DNA of 64,000 bases from Bog-473 sp963777485 (GTDB taxonomy: Bacteria; Actinomycetota; Acidimicrobiia; Acidimicrobiales; RAAP-2): contig CAVZQP010000002.1 in the NCBI GenBank assembly GCA_963777485.1, positions 620,001 to 684,000 on the forward strand, written 5' to 3'. This document shows positions 1-8,421 of this stretch, piece after piece; position 1 is the first letter of the stretch, and each line of letters opens with the position of its first letter. The notes under the pieces were generated by a model that was given only the letters and a program-made list of their open reading frames with translations, did no database searches and was not told where the DNA came from. A program made the translations under genes and the position numbers.

Positions 1-320
1 TTGTATGCGGTCGCAGAACCGGCAACGTTGAGCGTCACCGCCGTACCGCTGAGTGCTTCAGCGGCCGTGACGCCCTCCTGGATCGTCTTGCACGCGCCGG
101 CCCCGGAAGACGCGCAGCCGGTGGTCGTGCCACCGTTGACGTTGTCCACGTAGAGCGTGGCCGATGTCGCGGCGCCCGACGGGATGCCCGATATGGCCAC
201 AGCAGAAAGACCGAACAAGCCGCACAAGAGCGCGGCCGCCGCAGAGCCCACCGTACGCCTTCCAAAACGCTTCGCTCGAATTCGCGCTCCGCGCGCCCGT
301 CCGTTACCGGTGATACCCAT
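1..320 (-). CDS. Secreted protein, N-terminal fragment (possible parallel beta-helix protein)
   Basis: This minus-strand frame starts at ATG 318-320 and runs open to the window edge, so only the first 106 residues are seen. A GGGGAGGA ribosome site lies just upstream of the ATG. The N-terminus is Arg/Lys-rich (residues 1-23), followed by a hydrophobic stretch ending near AISGIPSGAA, which is a Sec-type signal peptide. The mature start contains a LYVDNVNGG motif and a CKTIQEGV motif with two nearby cysteines. This pattern is common at the start of secreted right-handed beta-helix or pectate-lyase-like repeat proteins. The family is inferred, because the repeats themselves lie outside the window. 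Confidence 0.6.
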   Translation of the reverse strand, partial: MGITGNGRARGARIRAKRFGRRTVGSAAAALLCGLFGLSAVAISGIPSGAATSATLYVDNVNGGTTTGCASSGAGACKTIQEGVTAAEALSGTAVTLNVAGSATAY

Positions 321-409
321 GGGTCCTCCCCGCATTGTCTTCAGCTCGTCAATGTAACGCTGTACGTCGAGCGCCGCTCTCGGCAGGACGCCACTGCACA
401 CAGTGACTG

Positions 410-431
410 ATTCCCCTCTCGCCAGGGGAAT
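410..431. promoter_or_regulatory. Inverted repeat in divergent intergenic region
   Basis: ATTCCCCT (410-417) and AGGGGAAT (424-431) are perfect complements around a 6-nt loop. They sit in the 235-bp gap (321-555) between the divergent secreted-protein gene and the aldehyde dehydrogenase gene. This could be an operator palindrome or a small hairpin in the dehydrogenase leader; no T-tract supports a terminator. A second small repeat, CACTG..CAGTG, lies at 392-405. I see nothing else in the gap. Confidence 0.4.
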
Positions 432-555
432 TAACTGCAACCCGCCACGCAAAGGCAGCGTCCAGGCACGCCTCGGTACGCTGGAGTTGTTTGATGCGGA
501 CCGAGCTGACCCCAACGACGGGAGACGTGGCCCGGCGCCCTGGGGAGGACGACAG

Positions 556-2346
556 ATGACGATTACGAGCCGCGGGGCAGTCGCCCCGACCGCCGATCAG
601 CAACAAGAGACGGGAAACGCGACGGCGCGCCGCGGCGCACCCGCCGGCGCGACGGCGCCGGTCGATACGGATGCGCTCGATGCCGTCGTCACCCTCGTCG
701 CCGATCACGCGCCCGGTTGGGCGAAGACCGACGCCACGCAACGGGCGAAACTGCTGCAAGATGTGATCGACGCCACCATGGCCGCGGAGGACGACTGGCT
801 CGCGGCGGCGGTCGCGGCCAAGGGGCTCGAGCCGGGATCGACCGAGGCGGGCGAGGAGCTGTTCGCCGGCGTGGGCACCTTCGTGCGCATGGCGCGCCTG
901 TTGCGCGACTCGGTACGCGACATTGCCAAGGACGGCAGGCCTTCGTTCGCCGGCCCGGTACGCGAGGCGGCCGACGGCCGGCTGCGCGTCCAGGTCTTCC
1001 CGGCGACGGCGTTCGACCGGATCACGTTCGCCCAGACGACGGCCGAGGTCTGGATGCAGCCCGGCGTCACCCGCGAGTCACTCGTCGCCGGCCAGGCGCC
1101 CGCCTACGCCGACCCCGTCGCCCACGCCGCCACCGCGCTCGTCCTCGCGGCGGGCAACGTGGCCTCGCTCGGCCCGCGCGACGTGCTCTCCAAGCTCTTC
1201 GTCGAGGGCAAGGTCGTCGTGATGAAGGCGAACCCGGTCAACGACTATCTCGTGCCGCACTGGACCCGTGCGTTGGCGCCGCTCATCGACGCCGGCGTCC
1301 TTCGCATCGTGGACGGCGCCGCCGCCGTCGGGCAGTACCTCACCGCGCACCCCCGCATCGACGAGGTGCACATCACCGGTTCGGACAAGACCTACGACGC
1401 CGTCGTCTTCGGTACCGGCGACGAGGGCGCGCGCCGGAAGGCGGCCGACGAGCCTCTGCTCGACAAGCCGGTCACCGCCGAGCTCGGCAACGTGTCGCCG
1501 ATCGTCGTCGTGCCGGGCAAGTGGTCGATCCCCGAGTTGCGCTACCAGGCGGAGCACATCGCCACGATGTTGGTGAACAACGCCGGGTTCAATTGCATCA
1601 GCGCCCGCGTCGTCATCACGCACGATGCCTGGCCCCAGCGCGACGCATTCATCGGCGCGCTGACCCAGACCCTCGCCGGCATCCGCACCCGCCGCGCCTA
1701 CTACCCGGGCGCGGCCGCACGCCGCGACGCCTTCGTGGCCGCGCACCCCGAGGCCGAGTCGTTCGGCAGCGGGCCGGCCGACGCGTTGCCCTGGACCTTC
1801 ATCGCCGACGTGCCGCCCGGGCGCACCGAGGACATCGCGTTCAACGTGGAGTCCTTCTTCAGCGAGGTGGCCGAGACGGCTTTGCCGGCCCCTGATGCGG
1901 CGGGATTCCTCGACGCCGCCACTGCCTTCTGCAACGACGTGGTGTGGGGCACGCTTGGGGCCACCATCATCGTGGCGCCGTCGTCGCTCAAGGATCCCAG
2001 CGTGGCCGAGGCGTTGGAGCGTTCGGTCGCCGGCCTGCGCTACGGCTCCATCGGCGTGAACATCTGGCACGGGCTGTCCTTCGCCATGGGCTCGACCACC
2101 TGGGGCGCCTACCCAGGGCACCCGCGCACGGACATCCAGTCGGGGACCGGCGTGGTGGGCAATTCGCTCATGTTCGACCGGCCGCAGAAGTCGGTCGTGC
2201 GCGCGCCGTTCCGTTCGCGTCCAAAGCCGCCGTGGTTCGCCACGGCGCCGTCCGGCTACGACGTGATGCGCCGCTTCGTCGCCTTCGAGGCGGAGCCGTC
2301 GGCCGCGAAGATCCCGGGCCTCATGCTGTCGGCGATGCGGCACTGA
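556..2346 (+). CDS. Aldehyde dehydrogenase family protein
   Basis: This 596-residue protein belongs to the NAD(P)-dependent aldehyde dehydrogenase superfamily, which oxidises aldehydes or, in acyl-CoA reductase relatives, acyl thioesters. The catalytic-domain motif ELGNVSP is at residues 309-315 and the active-site cysteine in NNAGFNC is residue 347, the usual spacing for the family. A general cofactor-binding region precedes them. The frame is open further upstream, but ATG 556 is preceded by GGGGAGG at 542-548, so this start is preferred. The protein is longer than a typical 500-residue member and carries a divergent C-terminal part rich in aromatic and proline residues. Substrate is unknown and the gene stands alone. 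Confidence 0.85.
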   Translation: MTITSRGAVAPTADQQQETGNATARRGAPAGATAPVDTDALDAVVTLVADHAPGWAKTDATQRAKLLQDVIDATMAAEDDWLAAAVAAKGLEPGSTEAGEELFAGVGTFVRMARLLRDSVRDIAKDGRPSFAGPVREAADGRLRVQVFPATAFDRITFAQTTAEVWMQPGVTRESLVAGQAPAYADPVAHAATALVLAAGNVASLGPRDVLSKLFVEGKVVVMKANPVNDYLVPHWTRALAPLIDAGVLRIVDGAAAVGQYLTAHPRIDEVHITGSDKTYDAVVFGTGDEGARRKAADEPLLDKPVTAELGNVSPIVVVPGKWSIPELRYQAEHIATMLVNNAGFNCISARVVITHDAWPQRDAFIGALTQTLAGIRTRRAYYPGAAARRDAFVAAHPEAESFGSGPADALPWTFIADVPPGRTEDIAFNVESFFSEVAETALPAPDAAGFLDAATAFCNDVVWGTLGATIIVAPSSLKDPSVAEALERSVAGLRYGSIGVNIWHGLSFAMGSTTWGAYPGHPRTDIQSGTGVVGNSLMFDRPQKSVVRAPFRSRPKPPWFATAPSGYDVMRRFVAFEAEPSAAKIPGLMLSAMRH

Positions 2347-2461
2347 TCGGTCGGTAGGCCCCTGATCGTGGCGGGCGAGGGCCTCGTGCGCTACCTTCCT
2401 CGGCACTCACCACAGAGGCGGCGAACGGTCGGCGGGTCATCTTCCGCCGGGGAGGTAGGTC

Positions 2462-3136
2462 GTGACCGCACCCGGTGTCAACTACTGCGCGCACTGCGGG
2501 AGCCCGGTGCGAGGTGGGACCAGCTTCTGCGAGAAGTGCGGGGCTTCGCTTTCGACGGCGCCGCCGTCCGAACCGGTGGCTGCCGGCGAATCGCCGCAGG
2601 CGTACGACGCGCCCGCGCCGCCGCCCCCGGGAAGCTATCCGCCACCCCCGTACCCACCCGGGTACGCGTCGCCGGGCTATATGCCTCCGGTGCCGATGGC
2701 CCCGTCGACGAACGGGTTCTCTATTGCCTCCTTGGTCCTCGGGATCGTCTGGGTGTTCGGGATCGGTTCGATCCTGGCGGTGATCTTCGGGTTCGTGGCG
2801 CGCAAGCAGATACGCGAGAGCGGAGGACGACAGGATGGCGGCGGGATGGCGCTGGCTGGCATCATCCTCGGCTTCGTCGGCATCGCCGGCCTGATTCTGT
2901 GGATCGTGGCGATCGTCGTCGTGGCGAACAACATCAACAACTGTCTCAATCAGTTCCCGAACAATCCGAACTCGGCGTGTGGCAATAACAACTTCAATAC
3001 CGGCACGTCCGGCAACGGCCTGAACAGCGGGTCATTGGGCAACACCGGGACGTCGGCCAACAGCGGGTCGACCGGGTCGACGACGAACAGCGGCAGCACG
3101 GGCGTCGTGAGCGGCCCGGTCTTCGCCTTCTTCTAA
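2462..3136 (+). CDS. Zinc-ribbon and DUF4190-like membrane protein
   Basis: The 224-residue product starts at GTG 2462 behind a GGGGAGGT site. Residues 8-30 form a zinc ribbon with two CxxC pairs (CAHC and CEKC). A Pro/Tyr-rich linker follows (about residues 40-80). Then come two hydrophobic segments (about 83-110 and 130-160) separated by a short charged loop, resembling DUF4190. The C-terminus is low-complexity Asn/Gly/Ser/Thr and would be external. The function is unknown. It is convergent with a second zinc-ribbon membrane protein, separated by a bidirectional hairpin. Confidence 0.75.
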   Translation: MTAPGVNYCAHCGSPVRGGTSFCEKCGASLSTAPPSEPVAAGESPQAYDAPAPPPPGSYPPPPYPPGYASPGYMPPVPMAPSTNGFSIASLVLGIVWVFGIGSILAVIFGFVARKQIRESGGRQDGGGMALAGIILGFVGIAGLILWIVAIVVVANNINNCLNQFPNNPNSACGNNNFNTGTSGNGLNSGSLGNTGTSANSGSTGSTTNSGSTGVVSGPVFAFF

Positions 3137-3141
3137 ACGTC

Positions 3142-3177
3142 CGGGCGTCGCCGGCTCAAACTCTCCGGCGAAGCCCG
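3142..3177. terminator. Bidirectional hairpin terminator
   Basis: Two 13-nt arms (3142-3154 and 3165-3177) are complementary except for one mismatch, with a 10-nt AT-rich loop. The hairpin fills the 45-bp gap between two convergent genes, so it probably ends transcription from both sides. There is no strong T-tract, as is common in GC-rich actinobacteria. Confidence 0.65.
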
Positions 3178-3181
3178 CTCG

Positions 3182-3784
3182 TCACATCGTCTTCGCGCGC
3201 AGTTGCGGGATTGCGTACGGCGCTGCCGCGACGAGCCCTGCAATGAGGCCCAGGATGGCGCCGAAGCCCCACCCCACCCCACCGCCACCCGGCTTGTCGA
3301 TGAAGGCAATGATCACGAGGACGGCGTTGACGATCGTCGCGGCCATCATCACCGTCAGATGGGGGATGTCCTGGCTGATCGGAAGCCGGTCCCACCCTGC
3401 GCGCAAGACGAGGTACGCGACGATGAGGATGTCGAGAATGAGGGAGATGTACATCCACCCGTGCCACAACCCGTTCACCGAGAAGCTGACCGATGCCCCC
3501 AGGAATCCGGCCGTATAGGTGAACCAAGGTAGGAACAGGCAGACGAACAGCACGATCGTTGCGATGCCGGCGATCCGATCGGCCATCGACCAACGGGCGG
3601 CGTCGAACCTGTAGGGCGGCAGAGTCGATCCCGCGCTCGGAGTGGCACCGCCGGCGGGCGCACCCGTTGGCGGCGGAGGGGGTGCGCCTGCAGTGGCCGC
3701 CGGAGCGAGGCTGGCGCCGCAACTCGGACAGAAGGTTGCAGCGTCGGAGGCTTCGCTCTGACACTGAGGGCAGGTCTTCGGCAT
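3182..3784 (-). CDS. Zinc-ribbon membrane protein
   Basis: The 200-residue product starts at ATG 3784 (MPKTCPQC) with GGAGG about 7 nt upstream; an upstream in-frame ATG at 3871 has no such site. Residues 5-22 are a zinc ribbon with CPQC and CPSC pairs. A Pro/Ala/Gly linker follows, then four hydrophobic segments typical of an integral membrane protein, including runs IATIVLFVCLFLPW and ILDILIVAYLVL. It has the same general build as the convergent neighbour at 2462-3136. The function is unknown. The C-terminus is short and basic (QLRAKTM). Confidence 0.75.
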   Translation of the reverse strand: MPKTCPQCQSEASDAATFCPSCGASLAPAATAGAPPPPPTGAPAGGATPSAGSTLPPYRFDAARWSMADRIAGIATIVLFVCLFLPWFTYTAGFLGASVSFSVNGLWHGWMYISLILDILIVAYLVLRAGWDRLPISQDIPHLTVMMAATIVNAVLVIIAFIDKPGGGGVGWGFGAILGLIAGLVAAAPYAIPQLRAKTM

Positions 3785-3949
3785 GACGGACCTCCATCGG
3801 TTGTGCGACGGGTGGCCCGCGTGACCCCCCACGCTTCCTCGCTGCGACGTCGCTGCGTGCAGCAACGGCAATTCTATGGGGGTAGGAGGCCTCTGACTAG
3901 GGATGGAGGCTCAACGGGTGCCCAAGGTTCCCGTGCCCTGCGAACTTCC
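3785..3949. other. Intergenic stretch carrying a motif repeated 58 kb away
   Basis: No gene is seen here. Positions 3889-3904 read GCCTCTGACTAGGGAT, which matches 15 of 16 bases at 61794-61809 (the difference is T/C). Both copies are intergenic. The significance is unknown. Confidence 0.35.
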
Positions 3950-5164
3950 TCAGTGGTGCCTGGGCCTGGGCGGCGCCACGGTGACCCGGGCCAACGAATC
4001 CCCGCCGGCGGCGAAACAAGTGGTGGCGCTCGGGCACGACAGGGCCGTGAGGGTCAGCGGCACGTATGCGGCCGAAGACAGATGGAAGGTCGACCCGGCG
4101 TCGCCACTCTGGGCGACGGCTCCGGTGCCGACTGCAGGCGTGCCCTTCCACACGGTTCCGACCATGGCGCACACCGTCGCAGACGGGCACTCGATGTCGA
4201 ACACGTCCGCCACCGGAGGCGAGCCCGTCACCGGCTGCCAGGTGTGGCCGCCGTCCGTACTGTCGAGGAGCGCACCCTTTGCGGGAACGACGTTGTTGAC
4301 CGAGGACGAGGTGGAGCCGGCAGCGAGGCAGTCGCTCGCGCTGGAACACGTCGCGCTGCGCAGCACGCCGATGCCGTTGGGCACCGAGGCCAAGGCCCAC
4401 GTCTGCCCGTGGTCGGCGCTGAGCGCGACGGCGCCCTCACCGGTCCCGGTGCCGGTCGGCACATCCCCGGCCACGAGGCAGGGTCCCCCCGTCGTGCACG
4501 AAAGGTCGTCGCCCGCCAGGAAGAGCGAAGGCATATTGCCTTCGCGCTGCCAAGCCTGGCCGAAGTCGGTGCTGGTCGCTGACCACACCAACGAGCCGTC
4601 GTTCACGACGGCGAGGCACTGGGTCACGGACGAACAGGAGACGGACATCACGGTGAGGGCCCCGGTTGGAGTGGCCACCGGGTTCCACGTCGCGCCAGCG
4701 TTCGTCGTGGCCACAACGACGCCACTCCCCGGGAGCGATCCGCCGTTGGACCCCACGGCGATGCAGTCGGTCTGCGTCGGGCACGACACCCCGCTCAATT
4801 GTGGGGTGTTCCCACCCGTGACGTGTTGTTGGCGCCACGTCCGGCCACCGTTCTTCGTTGCGACGATCACGGTCGTCGAACCCGGACGGGCGGCGGCGTT
4901 GGGGCTTGCGACCCCGACCGCCCAACAGCGCCGAACGGTGGCGCAGGACAGCGCGCCCAGCTCGCCGGTCCCCGCGGGTGCGGGCTGACCGAGCACAAGC
5001 GGCGTGCCCTTGGGGGCACCCAGGATGTGAGGTGTGCGGGCCGACCCGGAGTTGGCGTTCGCCGTACAACCGGTCGCGGCGAGCGCCACGGCTGCGAGCA
5101 GGGCTGCCAGCCGCAGGCCGGATCGCCGGGCACCCAAGTGGCGTAGCACGGAGCATGGGACCAC
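3950..5164 (-). CDS. Secreted lipoprotein with cysteine-pair repeats (BNR/Ycf48-like)
   Basis: A product of about 404 residues starting at GTG 5164 (an alternative GTG lies at 5149). Residues 8-33 are a lipoprotein signal: a basic RRSGLR start, a hydrophobic core and a lipobox ending ATG-C at Cys33. The rest holds about seven copies of a motif SCxxxxxCxAVG spaced 40-50 residues apart, each followed by a segment like TTNAGATWNPV. That second element is the Asp-box-like signature of sialidase-type or Ycf48-type beta-propellers. Each blade therefore carries its own close cysteine pair, probably a disulfide. It is likely a membrane-anchored extracellular propeller of unknown ligand. It is transcribed divergently from the membrane protease gene. 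Confidence 0.75.
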   Translation of the reverse strand: MVPCSVLRHLGARRSGLRLAALLAAVALAATGCTANANSGSARTPHILGAPKGTPLVLGQPAPAGTGELGALSCATVRRCWAVGVASPNAAARPGSTTVIVATKNGGRTWRQQHVTGGNTPQLSGVSCPTQTDCIAVGSNGGSLPGSGVVVATTNAGATWNPVATPTGALTVMSVSCSSVTQCLAVVNDGSLVWSATSTDFGQAWQREGNMPSLFLAGDDLSCTTGGPCLVAGDVPTGTGTGEGAVALSADHGQTWALASVPNGIGVLRSATCSSASDCLAAGSTSSSVNNVVPAKGALLDSTDGGHTWQPVTGSPPVADVFDIECPSATVCAMVGTVWKGTPAVGTGAVAQSGDAGSTFHLSSAAYVPLTLTALSCPSATTCFAAGGDSLARVTVAPPRPRHH

Positions 5165-5173
5165 GGCGGACTG

Positions 5174-5179
5174 ACAATA
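5174..5179 (-). promoter_or_regulatory. -10 element for the lipoprotein gene
   Basis: The minus strand reads TATTGT, ending 9 nt before GTG 5164. This would give a near-leaderless transcript and supports that start codon. Confidence 0.4.
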
Positions 5180-6409
5180 GTGGTGGCGGACCCTTTTTCG
5201 GGGGCATCGTTGTCTACGCTCACAGCGGTGGACTGGGTCGACCTGCTGATCATCGGGCTGATAGTGCTCGCCGCGGTCCACGGGCTCCGCCTCGGGGCGT
5301 TGATCCAGATCCTGACGTTCGGCGGTTTCTGGCTGGGCTTGTGGCTCGGCATCCTGGTCTGGACGCACCTCCTCAAGACGCCGCATCAAAGCACGACCCG
5401 TGCCATCGTCGTCATCGCCTTGGTAATGGCCACGGCCTGCGGGCTCGGCTACCTCGGCCGCATGATCGGCACCTACAGCAATGTCAGCTTGCGCCGTCAC
5501 CATCTGGGCAACGTCGACGCAACGCTCGGGGTGGGGGTCGCGGTGGTGGCCGTGCTGCTCTCGGTGTGGCTCGTTGCCGCGGTGATCTCGTCGCCCAACA
5601 GCCGGTTCACGTCGCTCGCCGCGGCGGTGAACCGTTCGGACATCTTGCATTCGATCGACCGGATCCTGCCGCAGACGCCGTCGATCTTCAACGACCTGCA
5701 GAACTTCCTCAACAGCCAAGGGTTCCCGCAGGTCTTCTCGACGCTGACCCCGCCTTCGACGCCGAACGTCGCACCGCCGACGACGGCGCAGACGCGAGCC
5801 CTTGCCAACGCGGCCGTCTTCTCCACCGTGAAGGTCCTCGGCACGGCGTGCACCAACGAACAGGAGGGGTCGGGCTTCGTCGTCGGACCCGGACTGGTGG
5901 CGACCAACGCGCACGTGATCGCGGGCGAAGGGTCCGGCAACACCCAGGTGCTCGTCGGTGGCACCGCGTACGGCGCGACGCCGGTGTATTTCGACCCGTC
6001 CTTCGACCTTGCGGTGCTGCGGACGAGCGCGCCGCTCGGACCCGTCCTCACCATTAGCTCGAGTCTGGTGCCGAACGGCACGCCGGCGGCGATCTTGGGC
6101 TATCCGGAGGACGGGCCACTCACCGTCAACCCGGCCAGTGTGACCGAGGAGGTCACGGCCATCGGCAAGGACATCTACAACAACGGGTCCGTTACCCGCG
6201 GCGTCTATGCCCTCGCCGCCACCGTGCTGCCCGGCAACTCGGGCGGACCGTTGATGGGGCCGGGCGGGCAGGTCATCGGCGTGGTCTTCTCCCGTTCGAC
6301 CGTCTATCCGAACGTCGGCTACGCCCTGACGTCCCCGGGCGTCCTGGCTCGCGTCCAGGCGGCCGAACACCACGCGGCCGTCAGCACGGGGTCCTGCATC
6401 TCGGGCTGA
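5180..6409 (+). CDS. marP: MarP-like membrane serine protease (CvpA plus trypsin fold)
   Basis: The 409-residue product has an N-terminal CvpA-like domain with about four transmembrane helices (residues 12-150) and a C-terminal chymotrypsin-fold protease. The catalytic triad is visible: His245 in ATNAHV, Asp276 in SFDLAVL and Ser354 in GNSGGP. This architecture matches mycobacterial MarP (Rv3671c), a periplasmic protease involved in acid and oxidative stress resistance; the same role here is inferred. MarP has a conserved disulfide; cysteines near residue 226 and at the C-terminus could serve that. Start is GTG 5180 or 5183, with no clear ribosome site. A GGTCCTC palindromic repeat follows the stop. 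Confidence 0.8.
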   Translation: MVADPFSGASLSTLTAVDWVDLLIIGLIVLAAVHGLRLGALIQILTFGGFWLGLWLGILVWTHLLKTPHQSTTRAIVVIALVMATACGLGYLGRMIGTYSNVSLRRHHLGNVDATLGVGVAVVAVLLSVWLVAAVISSPNSRFTSLAAAVNRSDILHSIDRILPQTPSIFNDLQNFLNSQGFPQVFSTLTPPSTPNVAPPTTAQTRALANAAVFSTVKVLGTACTNEQEGSGFVVGPGLVATNAHVIAGEGSGNTQVLVGGTAYGATPVYFDPSFDLAVLRTSAPLGPVLTISSSLVPNGTPAAILGYPEDGPLTVNPASVTEEVTAIGKDIYNNGSVTRGVYALAATVLPGNSGGPLMGPGGQVIGVVFSRSTVYPNVGYALTSPGVLARVQAAEHHAAVSTGSCISG

Positions 6410-6413
6410 GGGG

Positions 6414-6444
6414 GGACCTCGGGTCCTCGAGGACCTCGGTCCTC
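6414..6444. repeat. Tandem GGACCTC..GGTCCTC repeat, terminator-like
   Basis: GGACCTCGGGTCCTC (6414-6428) is followed by GGACCTCGGTCCTC (6431-6444), a 17-nt period direct repeat. It contains the perfect 14-nt palindrome GGTCCTCGAGGACC at 6422-6435. It lies between the protease gene and the GH15 gene and could fold into a terminator for the former. Confidence 0.5.
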
Positions 6445-6470
6445 CGGCGCAATGCGGCAAGAATGAGGAC

Positions 6471-8384
6471 ATGGCGCAACACATCGAGGACTACGCCGTC
6501 ATCGGCGACCTCCACACGGCCGCATTGGTCGGCATCGACGGGTCCATCGACTGGCTCTGCCTGCCCCACTTCGACTCACCTGCGTGCTTCGCGCGTTTGC
6601 TCGGTCACAAGAACCACGGGTTCTGGCAGCTGGCGCCGGCCGGCGCCCCCAACAGCATCCTCGCCACGCGGCGCTGGTACCGCCCCGACTCGCTCGTCCT
6701 CGAGACAGAATTCGACACTGAGACAGGCACCGTGCGGATCACGGACTGCATGCCCAAACGCGAGGGCCACCCGCACCTGGTGCGTTCTGTCGAAGGTGTG
6801 AGCGGATCGGTCGACATGCGCATGGAGCTGGTGGTCCGCTTCGACTACGGCGACGTCGTCCCGTGGGTGACCACCCACGACGGCCTTACCCGCCTCACCG
6901 CGGGCCCCGACTCAGTCGCGCTGTGGCACCGGGTCGACGCAAAGGGCAAGGACCTGCGCACCATCGCTGATTTCACCGTGACCGAAAACCAGCGCTACCC
7001 GTTCACTCTGGTCTGGTACCCGTCGCACGAGGAGCCTCCGCCGCCCCTTGACAGCTGGTACGCGGTCCACCTCACCGAGGCCTACTGGACGGAGTGGGCC
7101 CAAATGTGCTGTTACCAGGGCCCGTATCACGACGCCGTGATGCGCTCGCTCATCACTCTCAAAGCACTCACCTACGAGCCGACCGGTGGCATCGTGGCTG
7201 CCGCAACGACGTCGCTGCCCGAGGCACTCGGGGGCAACCGCAACTGGGACTACCGCTACTGCTGGCTGCGGGACGCGACGCTCACCCTCGAGGCACTGAT
7301 GCGGGGCGGCTACTTCGGCGAGGCGATGGCGTGGCGTGACTGGCTCTTGCGCGCCGTCGCCGGCGATGTTGCCAAGCTGCAGATCATGTACGGGCCGGCG
7401 GGGGAGCGGCGTCTCGACGAGTGGGAGGCGTCGTGGCTGCCCGGCTACGAGGACTCCGCGCCCGTGCGTATCGGCAACGCGGCGTCGGAGCAATACCAAC
7501 TCGATGTGTACGGCGAGGTGATGTCGGCGCTGTACTCGTCCGCGCGCACGCAGGGCGTCCACTCCGAAGCGGCTTGGGAGCTCCAGACGGAGCTGATCAA
7601 GTTCATCGAGAAGGGATGGACGCAGCCCGACGACGGCATCTGGGAGGTGCGCGGGCCGCGACGGCACTTCACCCACTCCAAGGTCATGGCCTGGGTGGCG
7701 GTGGACCGGGCGGTGCAGACACTCGAGGAGTGGCCCGAGCTCGACGGCCCCCTGGAGGAATGGAAGACCCTGCGCCACGACATCTTCACCGAAGTGACCG
7801 AGAAGGGGTACAACCAGGACGTCGGCGCCTTCACCCAGTACTACGGCTCGGACAAGCTCGACGCCAGCGTGCTCATGATCCCCCTCGTGGGCTTCCTGCC
7901 CCCCACCGACGAGCGGGTGATCTCGACGGTCGAAGCAATCGAAGACAATCTGATCGATCACGGCTTCGTGCTGCGCTACCGCACCGATGACGACGGATCG
8001 GTCGACGGGCTCACGGGGCGGGAGGGGGCGTTCCTGGCCTGTTCTTTCTGGCTCGTCGACTGCCTCCACATGATCGGCCGCGAGGAGGACGCGGTCGAAC
8101 TGTTCGAGCGCCTGCTCGCATTGCGCAACGAGCTCGGTCTGCTCTCTGAGGAATACGACCCGTTCGCCGGACGGCTGGTCGGTAACTTCCCGCAGGCCTT
8201 CTCGCACGTGTCCCTGATCAACTCGGCCTTCCGTCTCAGCGGGAACGATCCGCTGGCAACCGCCTCCGATGAGGGACGCGTACTGATGAACACGTTCAAT
8301 CCCACTTCACCCGTGTTCCAACGCATGAAGCGCCTCGGGCGGAGCAAGGTGGCAGTGAAGAAGCGCGAAGGATCGACGCGCTGA
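6471..8384 (+). CDS. Glycoside hydrolase family 15 protein (trehalase or glucoamylase type)
   Basis: The 637-residue protein has the GH15 layout of an N-terminal beta-sandwich (about residues 1-220) and a C-terminal alpha/alpha barrel. The start MAQHIEDYAVIGDLHTAA and the motif DGSIDWLCLP are typical of the bacterial branch that includes actinobacterial trehalases. The hallmark NWDYRYCWLRDA lies near residue 256. Near the C-terminus, LLSEEYDP carries the usual second acidic residue region. Glucoamylases release glucose from alpha-glucans and GH15 trehalases split trehalose; sequence alone does not separate them. It is followed by glucose dehydrogenase, 37 bp downstream, suggesting a shared pathway in which free glucose is the link. 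Confidence 0.85.
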   Translation: MAQHIEDYAVIGDLHTAALVGIDGSIDWLCLPHFDSPACFARLLGHKNHGFWQLAPAGAPNSILATRRWYRPDSLVLETEFDTETGTVRITDCMPKREGHPHLVRSVEGVSGSVDMRMELVVRFDYGDVVPWVTTHDGLTRLTAGPDSVALWHRVDAKGKDLRTIADFTVTENQRYPFTLVWYPSHEEPPPPLDSWYAVHLTEAYWTEWAQMCCYQGPYHDAVMRSLITLKALTYEPTGGIVAAATTSLPEALGGNRNWDYRYCWLRDATLTLEALMRGGYFGEAMAWRDWLLRAVAGDVAKLQIMYGPAGERRLDEWEASWLPGYEDSAPVRIGNAASEQYQLDVYGEVMSALYSSARTQGVHSEAAWELQTELIKFIEKGWTQPDDGIWEVRGPRRHFTHSKVMAWVAVDRAVQTLEEWPELDGPLEEWKTLRHDIFTEVTEKGYNQDVGAFTQYYGSDKLDASVLMIPLVGFLPPTDERVISTVEAIEDNLIDHGFVLRYRTDDDGSVDGLTGREGAFLACSFWLVDCLHMIGREEDAVELFERLLALRNELGLLSEEYDPFAGRLVGNFPQAFSHVSLINSAFRLSGNDPLATASDEGRVLMNTFNPTSPVFQRMKRLGRSKVAVKKREGSTR

Positions 8385-8421
8385 GCGAGGTCCGGAACCC
8401 GGACGGGAAAGGAACAGACGC

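Noticed and set aside
1078..2406. 442-codon frame antisense to the aldehyde dehydrogenase
   Set aside because: The sense frame has clear catalytic motifs; the antisense has none.
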